Source: UMGS1225 sp034086705
GTDB taxonomy: Bacteria; Bacillota; Clostridia; Oscillospirales; CAG-272
Assembly (NCBI GenBank): GCA_034086705.1
Contig: JAXDZV010000063.1
Coordinates: forward strand, 1-29,986
DNA length: 29,986 bases
Direction: 5' to 3'
Shown: positions 16,617 through 23,773 of the stretch, piece by piece
Layout: each line of letters begins with the position of its first letter
Numbering within the stretch: the stretch's first letter is position 1
Notes under the pieces: model-generated
The model's database searches: none
Told to the model about the DNA's origin: nothing
The model's input: only the letters and a program-made list of their open reading frames with translations
Made by a program: the position numbers and the translations under genes

Positions 16617-17402
16617 ATGGCAGTTTATGCAAATTATCACACACATACATTCCGCTGCAACCATGCACAGGGAAGTGAGCGGGAGTATATAGAGACGGCG
16701 CTGGCAGCCGGTCTGACAACGTTGGGGTTTTCGGATCATGTTCCCTATTTATTTGAAAATGGATACTATTCGGGTTTCCGGATGCGTCCGGAATTGGCCG
16801 AAGATTATGTCAAAACACTTTTGTCGCTGCGCGAAGAATATCGTGGGCAAATTACTATTTTGATCGGGTTCGAATCGGAGTACTATCCGGCACTGTTTCA
16901 AAAGAATTTGCAATTTCTTTCCCAATATCCTATTGATTATCTGATTCAGGGACAGCATCTGACAAAAAATGAATATGACGGCGCATATATGGGACAACCA
17001 TTTACGGATGCCGCATTGCTGCGCTGCTATGTAGACCAGACCATTGAGGGACTTGCAACCGGCAGCTTTTCCTATTTAGCTCATCCGGATCTTCCGAATT
17101 TTACAGGAGATGCAGATGTATATCGGTCTGAGATGGGGCGGCTGTGCGCATATTGCAGCGAGCACGCTGTTCCGCTTGAAATTAATTTACTGGGGATGGT
17201 TGGTAGCAGAAACTATCCTTGCGATCGTTTTTTTCAAATCGCTGCGGAGAAAGGATGCCAAGGAATTATCGGATGCGATGCACATGCGCCGCAGCTTTTG
17301 CATGATGCGGAGGGCATCGCAGCGTGCGAAGCGCTTGCACAAAGAACAGGGCTTTCCTTGTTGCAACAGATCCCACTGCGCGATCCGTTTGCATGTTTGT
17401 GA
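16617..17402 (+). CDS. PHP-domain phosphoesterase, histidinol-phosphatase-like (HisK type)
   Basis: A 261-residue metal-dependent phosphatase. Motif I NYHTHTFRCNHA gives the first metal-binding His pair; GFSDHVP (motif II), the Glu in IGFESEYYP, LAHPDL and GCDAHAP complete the usual PHP trinuclear site. The size and the FSDHVPYL segment match the HisK group, which hydrolyses L-histidinol phosphate. It starts one base after the beta-helix stop, with a poor ribosome binding site, so is probably translated by coupling. No his genes are nearby, so another phosphate ester is possible. Confidence 0.88.
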   Translation: MAVYANYHTHTFRCNHAQGSEREYIETALAAGLTTLGFSDHVPYLFENGYYSGFRMRPELAEDYVKTLLSLREEYRGQITILIGFESEYYPALFQKNLQFLSQYPIDYLIQGQHLTKNEYDGAYMGQPFTDAALLRCYVDQTIEGLATGSFSYLAHPDLPNFTGDADVYRSEMGRLCAYCSEHAVPLEINLLGMVGSRNYPCDRFFQIAAEKGCQGIIGCDAHAPQLLHDAEGIAACEALAQRTGLSLLQQIPLRDPFACL

Positions 17403-17417
17403 ATAAGGGAGAAATCG

Positions 17418-18203
17418 ATGGCACAGAGTAGCTCGTTGGCATTGTCTGGAGATGCACTTTTGCAGATAGCTGCCGATGTCGGTGAGAATATTTTAAAAAA
17501 TGGCGGCGAAATCTCACGCGTAGAGGATACGGTGGGGCGTATTTGCTATGCTTTGGGAGCAGTGGACGTGCAAGTGTTTTGCATTACCAACTGTTTGCAG
17601 GTTGGCATACGGATGCCGGATGGCACTACGGCGCAGCTTTTGCGTAGAATGACGGACGGCACGGAATTGCATTTATACCGGTTGCAGCGTTTGAACCAAA
17701 TTTCCAGGCAAATTTGCAGCGGTGCGCTTTCGCCGCAACAAGCGAAAGAAGCCATAGAAGATGCAAAGCATGCGCTGCCGTATCCCGACTTTCTCGGATA
17801 TATCGGCGCGGCGCTGTTTGCGGCTGCCTTTGCGATTTTCTTTGGTGGAACGGTGCGAGACGGTGTTTGCGCGGCTTTGGTTGCACTTTTGATGCTGTTT
17901 TTGAACCGGCATCGCCTCTCCTGCTTTAACCGAATGGCGTATACCGTTTTGAACGCGTTCGTTGCGGGGGCATGTTCTGTCCTTCTGGTATGGTTTGGCC
18001 TTGGCGAGAATTTAGATAAAGTTCTGATTGGTACCATTATGGTTTTGATTCCGGGGTTGGCATTTGGTAATGCGTTGCGCGATATGCTTGGAGGCAATCT
18101 GCTTTCCGGTGCGATGCGCATTTTGGAGTGCTTGCTGCTTTCTGCGATGATTGCTTTCGGATATGCGGCGGCGCTAACATTACTGGGAGGACTGCTGCAA
18201 TGA
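17418..18203 (+). CDS. Threonine/serine exporter family protein, large subunit (ThrE/DUF1212)
   Basis: A 261-residue protein with the ThrE N-terminal domain (GENILKNGGEISRVEDTVGRICYALGA at 22-49 is the family hallmark, here split between helix and strand) and about five membrane helices from residue 130. In the split form of this exporter the 250-residue half pairs with a 150-180-residue half, which is the next gene (ATGA overlap). Family members export threonine or serine by proton antiport in Corynebacterium. GGGAG lies seven bases before the ATG. Confidence 0.9.
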   Translation: MAQSSSLALSGDALLQIAADVGENILKNGGEISRVEDTVGRICYALGAVDVQVFCITNCLQVGIRMPDGTTAQLLRRMTDGTELHLYRLQRLNQISRQICSGALSPQQAKEAIEDAKHALPYPDFLGYIGAALFAAAFAIFFGGTVRDGVCAALVALLMLFLNRHRLSCFNRMAYTVLNAFVAGACSVLLVWFGLGENLDKVLIGTIMVLIPGLAFGNALRDMLGGNLLSGAMRILECLLLSAMIAFGYAAALTLLGGLLQ

Positions 18204-18739
18204 AAGAGATGCTGATATTTGTGCTTGCCGGGGTAGCGGGAACCGTTGGATACGGGATGATGAGCCGCTGTGCGCCGCGTGAATTGCTTTTCTCTACTTT
18301 GGGCTCCTTTTTGATGACCACCTTGTATGGTGTGCTGACGCTGACAACGTCTATGGAACTGTTGGCGGTATCTCTTCTTTCTGCTTCCGTAGCGGGTATT
18401 TATGCAGCGCTGATGGCACGTTTTTTGCGCTGTCCCGCCACGGTCTTGCTGACGTTGCAGCTTGTGGTGTTGGTTCCCGGACGGTACTTGTATGAAACAG
18501 TTTTTTCATACATTACACGGGAATATACAAAGGCTTTTGAGTCGCTGCGCTGCACGATGGATGTTGCTATCGGCATTGCAGCGGGGATTATTCTGGCTGG
18601 TCTTTTGGATTATGCGCTTGTGCATTTTTGGCGTCAGATGGAGGCCAGAAAGCTGCAAAGCCTTATGCAGAGCGGACAAGAACAGGATAGTACCGGCGTT
18701 GATAATATGACACATTTTATGGATGGAAAAGGGCAATAA
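18200..18739 (+). CDS. Threonine/serine exporter family protein, small subunit (ThrE_2/DUF3815)
   Basis: A 179-residue membrane protein with four or five helices, starting at ATG 18200 after GGGAGG and overlapping the preceding stop by four bases; the frame reaches back to 18128 inside that gene. The conserved YGMMSRCAPRELLFSTLGSF and LVVLVPGRYLYETVFSY regions fit the ThrE_2 half-transporter. The C-terminal ~35 residues are polar and cytoplasmic. It closes the six-gene operon. The two halves together make one full ThrE-like transporter. Confidence 0.88.
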   Translation: MKEMLIFVLAGVAGTVGYGMMSRCAPRELLFSTLGSFLMTTLYGVLTLTTSMELLAVSLLSASVAGIYAALMARFLRCPATVLLTLQLVVLVPGRYLYETVFSYITREYTKAFESLRCTMDVAIGIAAGIILAGLLDYALVHFWRQMEARKLQSLMQSGQEQDSTGVDNMTHFMDGKGQ

Positions 18740-18903
18740 TCGTGCCGTTTGTCGGGGATTTTGCGGCGCACATGTTAGAATTTGTGTATCTTAAATGGGT
18801 GCTCTTTATGTATATTCGCTCATGACGAAAGTCCGTTTGAAGCGGCAGCCACACAAGACATGATGGCCGCGACGGTAACATGTTCGATTTGCGGAGGGAA
18901 TCA

Positions 18904-18990
18904 ATGGTTGGATTAGAGACCGTTAATCCGGATAATTGGAGATTGAGACTTAAAGTGTCAGATGCACAAAAAGCTTTGTGGCTAGTGTAA
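18904..18990 (+). pseudogene. 5' remnant of a GNAT acetyltransferase gene, frameshifted
   Basis: ATG 18904 has a good ribosome binding site (GGAGGG, five bases upstream) and encodes 28 codons: the segment VNPDNWRLRLKVSDAQKAL matches the N-terminus of diamine/ribosomal-type GNAT enzymes, where an N-W-x-x-x-L-x-V-x-x-x-Q-K-x-F-V-A-S pattern is common. Right after QK, the expected FVAS is present but in another frame (18975-18986); one A lost from the run at 18968-18972 would explain it. The frame then stops at 18990 and no further acetyltransferase sequence follows. It is a relic, not a working gene. Confidence 0.55.
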
Positions 18991-19018
18991 AAGGCGTGTC
19001 CTTCGCGGTCACGCCTTT
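18990..19018 (+). terminator. Terminator-like hairpin
   Basis: Nine-bp stem AAAGGCGTG/CACGCCTTT (18990-18998 and 19010-19018), 11-base loop, followed by catctttt. The first candidate terminator after the six-gene operon, 250 bases beyond its last stop. Confidence 0.55.
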
Positions 19019-19199
19019 CATCTTTTGCTGTCCTACGCCCCCGCTAATGAGCAATGTGTTTTTTGCTGCATCTGTTTGAAGAAAGTGGCCTAAGGAAAGC
19101 TTATACTGCGGCAATTGCCGGAGGATCAACTCCCGACAGCAGCATAAAAGTATCTAAACCGAAAAGAACAGATACCAAAGGTTTAGAAAGCATGATATT

Positions 19200-19240
19200 G
19201 CACGCCGGCCGAAAATATTCCGGCCCGGCGTGCTTATTTT
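19200..19240 (+). terminator. GC-rich hairpin with T-rich tail
   Basis: Nine-bp stem GCACGCCGG/CCGGCGTGC (19200-19208 and 19225-19233) followed by ttatttt on the plus strand. It lies between the relic and the convergent ATPase gene and probably stops plus-strand transcription; on the minus strand it could also act after the ATPase gene, though the tail there is less T-rich. Confidence 0.55.
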
Positions 19241-19282
19241 CGTATGAGTTTGCCTATGGCTGTTGCAAACAAAACAAGAACA

Positions 19283-21154
19283 CTATTGCTGTAGCAAGGA
19301 GGTATTCGTGCCGGCAGGAACATGTAATGCGCGCATTGCATTGCAAATAGTCAAGCACAAGACCCCCACATCTGCAAACACGGCGATCCACATGTCGATA
19401 AGGCCAATTGCCCCTAAGAGGATGACGCATGCTTTGACGGCAAGAGCAAATCCAACATTTTCAGTAACAATGCGTTTTGTTTTGCGACTGATGGCAACCG
19501 CAAGCGGCAATGCGTACAACTGGTCTTGCATCAAGACAATATCTGCCGCCTCCAGCGCAGCATCACTTCCCAGTGCTCCCATGGCGACTCCGATGTCTGC
19601 ACGGGAAAGAACCGGCGCATCGTTGATACCGTCTCCGACAAATGCGATACTGCCTTCGGGCATCGATAGCCTCTCTACCCATGCAACTTTTTCGTCTGGC
19701 AGCAGCTGAGCATGGTATTCGTCCAGCCCAAGTCGAGTTGCCATAGCGCGGGCAACGCTCTCTCGGTCACCGCTGAGCATGATCAGGCGCTGTACTCCCA
19801 TTTTTCGCAATGCAAACAATGCATGCGCTGCCTGTTCCCTTTCTTGGTCTGCAACCACAAGATACCCAAGATAGCTCTTTCCATATGCAACATGTACAGC
19901 CGTGGCGTCATTGTGTTGGCAGGGGGGTACCATAATGCCATGTTCCTCGATCCAAGTGCTGCTGCCTGCCAGAACGAATGTTTCGTTGAGAATTCCGCAG
20001 ACGCCGCGACCGGGGGTTTCCGCCATTCTTTCAATCTGAGGCAGTTGTAATTTTGCGCCTGCTTGCGCGATGCAGCGGGCAATGGGATGGTTGGAATTTG
20101 CTTCAAGTGCTGCAGCAAGCGCAAGTAGTTCTGTTTCGCTCCCGTTTCGTGGGCAAAGAGCGCATAGTGTGAAGGTGCCCTGCGTTAGTGTACCGGTTTT
20201 GTCAAACACACAAATTTTGAGCTTTGCCAGTTGCTCCAAAAAGCCTGAACCTTTAATTAAGATGCCATGGCGCGAGGCACATCCGATACCGCAAAAAAAT
20301 CCGAGTGGCACGGATACTACCAGTGCGCAGGGGCAAGAGACTATCAGCAACAGAAGTGCGCGCTCCAGCCATTTTACAAACGGCTCTTGAAAGATTAAGG
20401 GCGGGATACAGGCGAGAAGTACGGCTGCCCCGACCACAAGTGGCGTATATATGCGTGAAAAGCGGGTGATGAATGCCTCTGTGTGTGTTTTCTTAGCACT
20501 TGCGTTTTCAACAAGTTCCAAAATTTTGCACATGGTGCTTTGCGCAAAAGGCTTAGTAACACGGACGTAAATCAGGGCACTGAGATTGATTGTGCCACCC
20601 AGAACGGTATCCGGATTGGCGGCATGAATCGGTGTGCTTTCGCCGGTCAGTGCAGAGGTGTCAACAGTAGTCTCCCCGCTGATGATGATGCCATCCAAGG
20701 GAATTCGTTCGCCGGGGCGCACAAGTATTTCTGCTCCGACGGGAACTTCTTGCGGCGATACATTTTTTTCAATGCCGTTTACAAGCATGGTGGCGTGATC
20801 TGCTCGCAGTTGTAGCAATGCCTGTATAGATCGACGGCTTTTTCCAACGGCAGCTTCTTCCAACCACTCGCCTATTTTATAAAAAAGCATGACTGCGACG
20901 GCTTCCTTATATTCGCGAATCGCAAACGCGCTGACGGTTGCAATGGACATGAGAAATTTTTCGTCCAAAAGCTGTTTGTGAAATATACTGCGCAGTGCAT
21001 CCCAGAGGACATCATAGCTGAGCAGTAGATATGGTACTGCGAAAGCTGCTGCCTGTGCAACGTTTTTAATAGGCAAAAAGCAAATGACTGCAAATAGTGC
21101 GGCACCTACGATAATTTTCCATAGCGCATGAATTTGTTCTTTTGTAAATTTCAT
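19283..21154 (-). CDS. Zinc/cadmium-exporting P1B-type ATPase (ZntA/CadA group)
   Basis: Heavy-metal efflux pump of 623 residues from ATG 21154. CPC in the sixth membrane helix (274-276), phosphorylated Asp318 in DKTGTLT, the HP pair (356-357) and GDGINDAP (507-514) are all present. Lys574 in the seventh helix and Asp595 in AVFADVG of the eighth are the P1B-2 signature for Zn2+, Cd2+ and Pb2+. It lacks the N-terminal CxxC heavy-metal domain that most CadA proteins carry. It is downstream of the ArsR-type sensor gene. An in-frame GTG at 21166 is an alternative start; neither start has a clear ribosome binding site, while a good AAAGGAG (21201-21207) instead precedes a three-codon frame, ATG 21188 to TAA. 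Confidence 0.93.
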   Translation of the reverse strand: MKFTKEQIHALWKIIVGAALFAVICFLPIKNVAQAAAFAVPYLLLSYDVLWDALRSIFHKQLLDEKFLMSIATVSAFAIREYKEAVAVMLFYKIGEWLEEAAVGKSRRSIQALLQLRADHATMLVNGIEKNVSPQEVPVGAEILVRPGERIPLDGIIISGETTVDTSALTGESTPIHAANPDTVLGGTINLSALIYVRVTKPFAQSTMCKILELVENASAKKTHTEAFITRFSRIYTPLVVGAAVLLACIPPLIFQEPFVKWLERALLLLIVSCPCALVVSVPLGFFCGIGCASRHGILIKGSGFLEQLAKLKICVFDKTGTLTQGTFTLCALCPRNGSETELLALAAALEANSNHPIARCIAQAGAKLQLPQIERMAETPGRGVCGILNETFVLAGSSTWIEEHGIMVPPCQHNDATAVHVAYGKSYLGYLVVADQEREQAAHALFALRKMGVQRLIMLSGDRESVARAMATRLGLDEYHAQLLPDEKVAWVERLSMPEGSIAFVGDGINDAPVLSRADIGVAMGALGSDAALEAADIVLMQDQLYALPLAVAISRKTKRIVTENVGFALAVKACVILLGAIGLIDMWIAVFADVGVLCLTICNAMRALHVPAGTNTSLLQQ

Positions 21155-21267
21155 AATACAGTACACAGAGCATCGGTTAAACCGGCATGACTCGGTGGCT
21201 CTCCTTTCGGTTCAGTGGCAGTGGTGCAGAGAAAAGTGAAAGGTTGGCGAAAGAAACAGAGAATACA

Positions 21268-21597
21268 CTATTCTTCCGTAAGATGTTCATATCCCATAGA
21301 GACAATGGTGCGTACGTGCTCATCTGCCAAGAAATAATAAATTGTTTTTCCTTGCCGCCGGTTGGAGATTAAATTGTTGCTTTTGAGCACTTTCAGCTGA
21401 TGGGAAATGGCAGATTGTGTCATGGAGAGTGCATGCGATATGGTTCCGACACACATCTCCCCTTCCAATAATGCATATAAAATTCGCATGCGCGTTGTAT
21501 CGCCGAAAATTTTGAACAGATCTGCAAGATCACAGATCAGTTCTTCTGTTGCCTCGTGGAGTGGCGGAAGCTGTAGTTGCTGTTCTTGGGTGGACAT
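21268..21597 (-). CDS. ArsR/SmtB-family zinc-sensing repressor
   Basis: A 109-residue winged-helix dimeric repressor. DNA-binding segment TISHALSMTQSAISHQLKVLKSNNLI (52-77) and wing NRRQGKTIYYF. The C-terminal helix holds Asp92-x-His94-x10-His105-x2-Glu108, the alpha-5 metal site of SmtB/CzrA-type Zn(II) sensors; the alpha-3 Cys motif of CadC (ELCVC) is reduced to EMCV with one Cys. It should therefore respond to zinc (or cobalt) rather than to cadmium or lead through thiols. First gene of an operon with the efflux ATPase, behind a promoter whose start is covered by two SmtB-like sites. Confidence 0.95.
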   Translation of the reverse strand: MSTQEQQLQLPPLHEATEELICDLADLFKIFGDTTRMRILYALLEGEMCVGTISHALSMTQSAISHQLKVLKSNNLISNRRQGKTIYYFLADEHVRTIVSMGYEHLTEE

Positions 21598-21633
21598 ATG
21601 GAGGATCCTTTCTCACATGCAAATTTGGTCATT

Positions 21634-21663
21634 TGAATATATATTCATTTGAACAACCGCTCA
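21634..21663. promoter_or_regulatory. Tandem ArsR/SmtB-type operators
   Basis: A perfect 14-bp palindrome TGAATATATATTCA (21634-21647) and an imperfect one of the same TGA-N8-TCA form (21650-21663), centred 16 bases apart, between the -10 box and the start codon of the arsR-type gene. This is the usual place and style for SmtB/CzrA binding. Confidence 0.75.
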
Positions 21664-21664
21664 T

Positions 21665-21693
21665 ATAATAACATTCCAGTTGTACAATGTCAA
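21665..21693 (-). promoter_or_regulatory. Sigma-A promoter of the arsR-type/ATPase operon
   Basis: Minus strand TTGACA (21688-21693), 17-base spacer, TATTAT (21665-21670). The tandem operators begin immediately downstream. Confidence 0.82.
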
Positions 21694-21724
21694 GCCTTTT
21701 TGGAAAAAAGTCAAAATAAAATAA

Positions 21725-21750
21725 CACTCCCCACTTGAATGCGAGGAGTG
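21725..21750 (-). terminator. Terminator after the small membrane protein gene
   Basis: Six-bp stem CACTCC/GGAGTG (21725-21730 and 21745-21750); on the minus strand it is followed by ttattttattttg. It lies 68 bases after the stop at 21818. Confidence 0.5.
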
Positions 21751-21817
21751 CGGAAGATAAAACTACATGATTGCAGATGTTTGTTGGAGGAACAGCGGTT
21801 GTGAAGTTTTTATGGTT

Positions 21818-22330
21818 TTATTTTTCTTGTTTGCGTAAAAAGCGACGGCTCTTTGCGTGGTTGAAGGTACGGCCGCATAAACGGCCGAGCCACGGAACAG
21901 GTAGATAAAGTGCAGAATAGAGAAACATCGCCCCCAGTATTTCCGCATTTGGAATGCTCTCCAGATCAACATAGTGTTTTCCGCTGAATTCTGCGATGAG
22001 CCAGGCAAGATCCCTTGCACCACCGCTGAAAAACTCGATATAGTTCAAAAGTATGGCAAGTGTAAGCATGCACAGCAGGGCGAGCATTGTGGTGCAGAGA
22101 GTTTGTAACATAGGTGCCGCATCCTGCAGATACCCTCTGCGAAATGCAAACAAAAACAGTGCGCCGGTGCAAACCAGCCAGTAAATCAAGCATGCGCAGA
22201 TATGTATGGCTGCAACGGAAATGTTAGTATGCCACAGAATTGTACAGCCGATTACCAGCAGCTGTGCAACCCAGCAGCTGACGCATAAACACAAAAAGCA
22301 GCGAAAACTATCACCGAAAAAGCTTTTCAT
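21818..22330 (-). CDS. Hypothetical membrane protein, four helices
   Basis: A 170-residue protein that I do not recognise. Four hydrophobic helices can be seen (about 16-34, 38-62, 76-100 and 128-146), many Cys in the first half, an extracytoplasmic-looking stretch FSGGARDLAWLIAEFSGKHYVDLESIPNA between helices 3 and 4 (written here in part of its length), and a strongly basic C-terminus (KSRRFLRKQEK) that should be inside. Four-helix layout suggests a small DUF-type membrane protein. It has its own promoter, an AGAAGG ribosome binding site and a terminator, so it is probably real, but no role can be given. Confidence 0.7.
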   Translation of the reverse strand: MKSFFGDSFRCFLCLCVSCWVAQLLVIGCTILWHTNISVAAIHICACLIYWLVCTGALFLFAFRRGYLQDAAPMLQTLCTTMLALLCMLTLAILLNYIEFFSGGARDLAWLIAEFSGKHYVDLESIPNAEILGAMFLYSALYLPVPWLGRLCGRTFNHAKSRRFLRKQEK

Positions 22331-22369
22331 ACAGCGCCCTTCTCTTTCCCGATTTTGCAGTATATGGTT

Positions 22370-22397
22370 ATTATAGCAGAATCTGTATTTTTTGCAA
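22370..22397 (-). promoter_or_regulatory. Promoter of the small membrane protein gene
   Basis: Minus strand TTGCAA (22392-22397), 16-base spacer, TATAAT (22370-22375), 40 bases before the start codon. Confidence 0.65.
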
Positions 22398-22419
22398 GAT
22401 ACAAATGCTATGGTATAAA
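22392..22419 (+). promoter_or_regulatory. Possible divergent promoter toward an unassigned short frame
   Basis: The same palindromic TTGCAA (22392-22397) read on the plus strand, 16-base spacer, TATAAA (22414-22419). The only thing downstream is a short frame with a good ribosome binding site. Confidence 0.35.
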
Positions 22420-22458
22420 GAATGTATGGAAAGCCGGGGAGGAGGAAGAAGCGCTTGA

Positions 22459-22524
22459 ATGCGGCAGGAAAAAACGGACAGATTGCGCTATGGGGGCTTT
22501 ATGGGAACAAAGCTGCTGCTTTAG
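22459..22524 (+). CDS. Possible 21-residue peptide
   Basis: ATG 22459 lies ten bases after GGAGGAAG and behind a plausible promoter; the 21-residue product starts MRQEKTDRLRYGG. An overlapping frame from TTG 22455 would give 38 residues. No family is recognised. It may be the stub of a lost gene or a chance frame. Confidence 0.2.
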   Translation: MRQEKTDRLRYGGFMGTKLLL

Positions 22525-22720
22525 CAATCAGCATGTGCCTGCGTGTTTTTTTCAGGTCAAATATTTGCTGAGCGGTTTATTCAGGTGGGGTACTGTATTT
22601 ACAGTGTGTAAAAATGTGATCTCGCATCCCAGAAAGATAAAGAAAACGAGAGATTTTAAGAGATTGAGGGAGATAGTATAGCGTTAAATTGAGAAAATCA
22701 AAAAAAGGCGATATAAGTAC

Positions 22721-22749
22721 TTGACAAGTTTTTTTGCCTATGCTATAAT
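22721..22749 (+). promoter_or_regulatory. Consensus sigma-A promoter of rplM-rpsI
   Basis: TTGACA (22721-22726), 17-base spacer, TATAAT (22744-22749): a perfect match, as expected for a ribosomal protein operon. Confidence 0.93.
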
Positions 22750-22755
22750 CATGCG

Positions 22756-22813
22756 TGCTGTAACTGCGCGAGATGTCTCGTGAGAGGCAGATGTACTCGT
22801 GCAAAGAAATAAC
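22756..22813 (+). ncRNA. Candidate L13 leader RNA
   Basis: About 60 bases of leader with a small CGAG/CTCG hairpin enclosed by CTG...CAG pairing (region 22763-22790) before the rplM ribosome binding site. Low-GC Gram-positives carry an autoregulatory L13 leader here; I infer it from position and a short fold only. Confidence 0.35.
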
Positions 22814-22826
22814 GGAGGAAATTGAA

Positions 22827-23258
22827 ATGTCCACATTTATGGCAAAGAAAGAAACCCTGGATCGCAAGTGGTATGTCATTGATGCCGCCGGCAAACCCAT
22901 GGGAAAAACGGCTGTTCTTGCCGCAAATATTCTCAGAGGCAAACATCGTCCTGAATTTACGCCGCATGTTGATTGTGGGGAATTTGTGATTATTATCAAT
23001 GCCAAAGACGCTGTCCTGACCGGAAAGAAGCTGGAACAGAAGCGGTATTACCGGCATTCCGGTTATATCGGTGGTTTAAAGGAAGTTCGGTATTCCACTT
23101 TGATGGCGACGAAGCCGGAGCTTGCAATGTCTCTTGCGGTCAAAGGTATGCTTCCGAAAAATTCAATCGGTGCTGCAAGTATGGCACGGCTGAAGGTTTA
23201 CGCAGGCAGCGAGCACAAGCAGCAGGCGCAGAAGCCCGTCCCCTATACCGCTGAATAA
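22827..23258 (+). CDS. rplM: 50S ribosomal protein L13
   Basis: A 143-residue protein of the large ribosomal subunit that binds 23S rRNA early in assembly. KWYVIDAAGKPMGKTAVLAA near the start, RPEFTPHVDCGEFVIIINA and the KRYYRHSGYIGG/LPKNSIG pair are the L13 signatures. ATG 22827 has GGAGG eight bases upstream; a longer frame from 22773 lies before that site and should be ignored. Forms the conserved rplM-rpsI operon with a 22-base gap. Confidence 0.98.
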   Translation: MSTFMAKKETLDRKWYVIDAAGKPMGKTAVLAANILRGKHRPEFTPHVDCGEFVIIINAKDAVLTGKKLEQKRYYRHSGYIGGLKEVRYSTLMATKPELAMSLAVKGMLPKNSIGAASMARLKVYAGSEHKQQAQKPVPYTAE

Positions 23259-23280
23259 TTTGGAAAGGAAGTAAACAAAC

Positions 23281-23682
23281 ATGTATACAAGTGCTAAGCC
23301 TTATTTCTACGGAACGGGCAGAAGAAAGAAGTCTGTTGCCAGAGTTCGCGTACTTCCCGGCAGCGGTGAAATCTCCATCAATGGGCGTTCTATTGATGAC
23401 TATTTCGGTCTTGAAACCATGAAGCTGATTGTAAATCAGCCTTTTGAGGTGACCGGCACTGTTGGCAAGTATGATATTGTGTGCACAGTGAAGGGCGGCG
23501 GTTTTTCCGGCCAGGCGGGAGCAATTCGTCATGGCGTTGCAAGAGCATTGTTGCAGGCAGACGAAACATTTCGTATTCCACTCAAGCGTGCAGGTTTTCT
23601 CACGCGTGATCCGAGAATGAAGGAAAGAAAGAAGTACGGTCTCAAAGCAGCCCGTCGCGCACCTCAGTTCTCCAAGAGATAA
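23281..23682 (+). CDS. rpsI: 30S ribosomal protein S9
   Basis: A 133-residue small-subunit protein whose C-terminal tail reaches the P-site tRNA. YGTGRRKKSVARVRVLPGSG at 10-29, the GGGFSGQAGAIRHGVARAL segment, and the invariant tail ending in Arg (RRAPQFSKR) are diagnostic. Full length, with GGAAGG-like ribosome binding site, second gene of the operon. Confidence 0.98.
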   Translation: MYTSAKPYFYGTGRRKKSVARVRVLPGSGEISINGRSIDDYFGLETMKLIVNQPFEVTGTVGKYDIVCTVKGGGFSGQAGAIRHGVARALLQADETFRIPLKRAGFLTRDPRMKERKKYGLKAARRAPQFSKR

Positions 23683-23700
23683 GAATCCCTTTGTTTTTCG

Positions 23701-23744
23701 GTCCCGGAGCAAGTCTCCGGGACTGCCTATATGGAACCTTTTTG
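23701..23744 (+). terminator. Hairpin after rpsI, possible weak terminator
   Basis: Nine-bp stem GTCCCGGAG/CTCCGGGAC (23701-23709 and 23715-23723) with a five-base loop; the T-run starts only about 12 bases later. Read-through into the small downstream gene is likely. Confidence 0.4.
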
Positions 23745-23773
23745 TAATTTGCTTTCAAAAGGAGTGAAACAAT

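Larger units (their letters stand above)
18740..19282. other. Gene-poor region with a decayed gene and two hairpins
   Basis: This 543-base stretch between convergent genes has no intact coding region that I trust. It contains a frameshifted remnant of an acetyltransferase (18904-18990), a terminator-like hairpin at 18990-19018 and another at 19200-19240. An open frame around 19054-19350 has no ribosome binding site or family resemblance and runs into the antisense of the ATPase gene. Confidence 0.6.
22331..22826. other. Divergent intergenic region before rplM
   Basis: Nearly 500 bases. The left part has back-to-back promoters sharing one TTGCAA box and a GGAGGAAG ribosome binding site (22441-22448) ahead of a 21-codon frame (ATG 22459 to TAG 22524) and an overlapping TTG frame; neither resembles a known gene. 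The right part has the consensus rplM promoter and leader. Nothing else is recognised. Confidence 0.5.

Noticed and set aside
16617..17402. Part of a histidine biosynthesis cluster
   Set aside because: Only the PHP phosphatase resembles a his gene; none of its neighbours belong to the pathway.
18815..18915. CSICGGNQWLD, a zinc-ribbon-like end in the frame just before the GNAT relic
   Set aside because: The frame has no start codon or ribosome binding site and only one sure Cys pair; chance cannot be excluded.
19054..19350. Open frame of 98 codons with ESGLRKAYTAAIAGG near its start
   Set aside because: No ribosome binding site or family resemblance; it spans a terminator-like hairpin and runs antisense into the ATPase gene.
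22355..22681. Open frame of 108 codons on the plus strand before rplM
   Set aside because: It begins before the putative promoter, has no ribosome binding site at its start and no recognisable sequence; the better ribosome binding site serves other frames.
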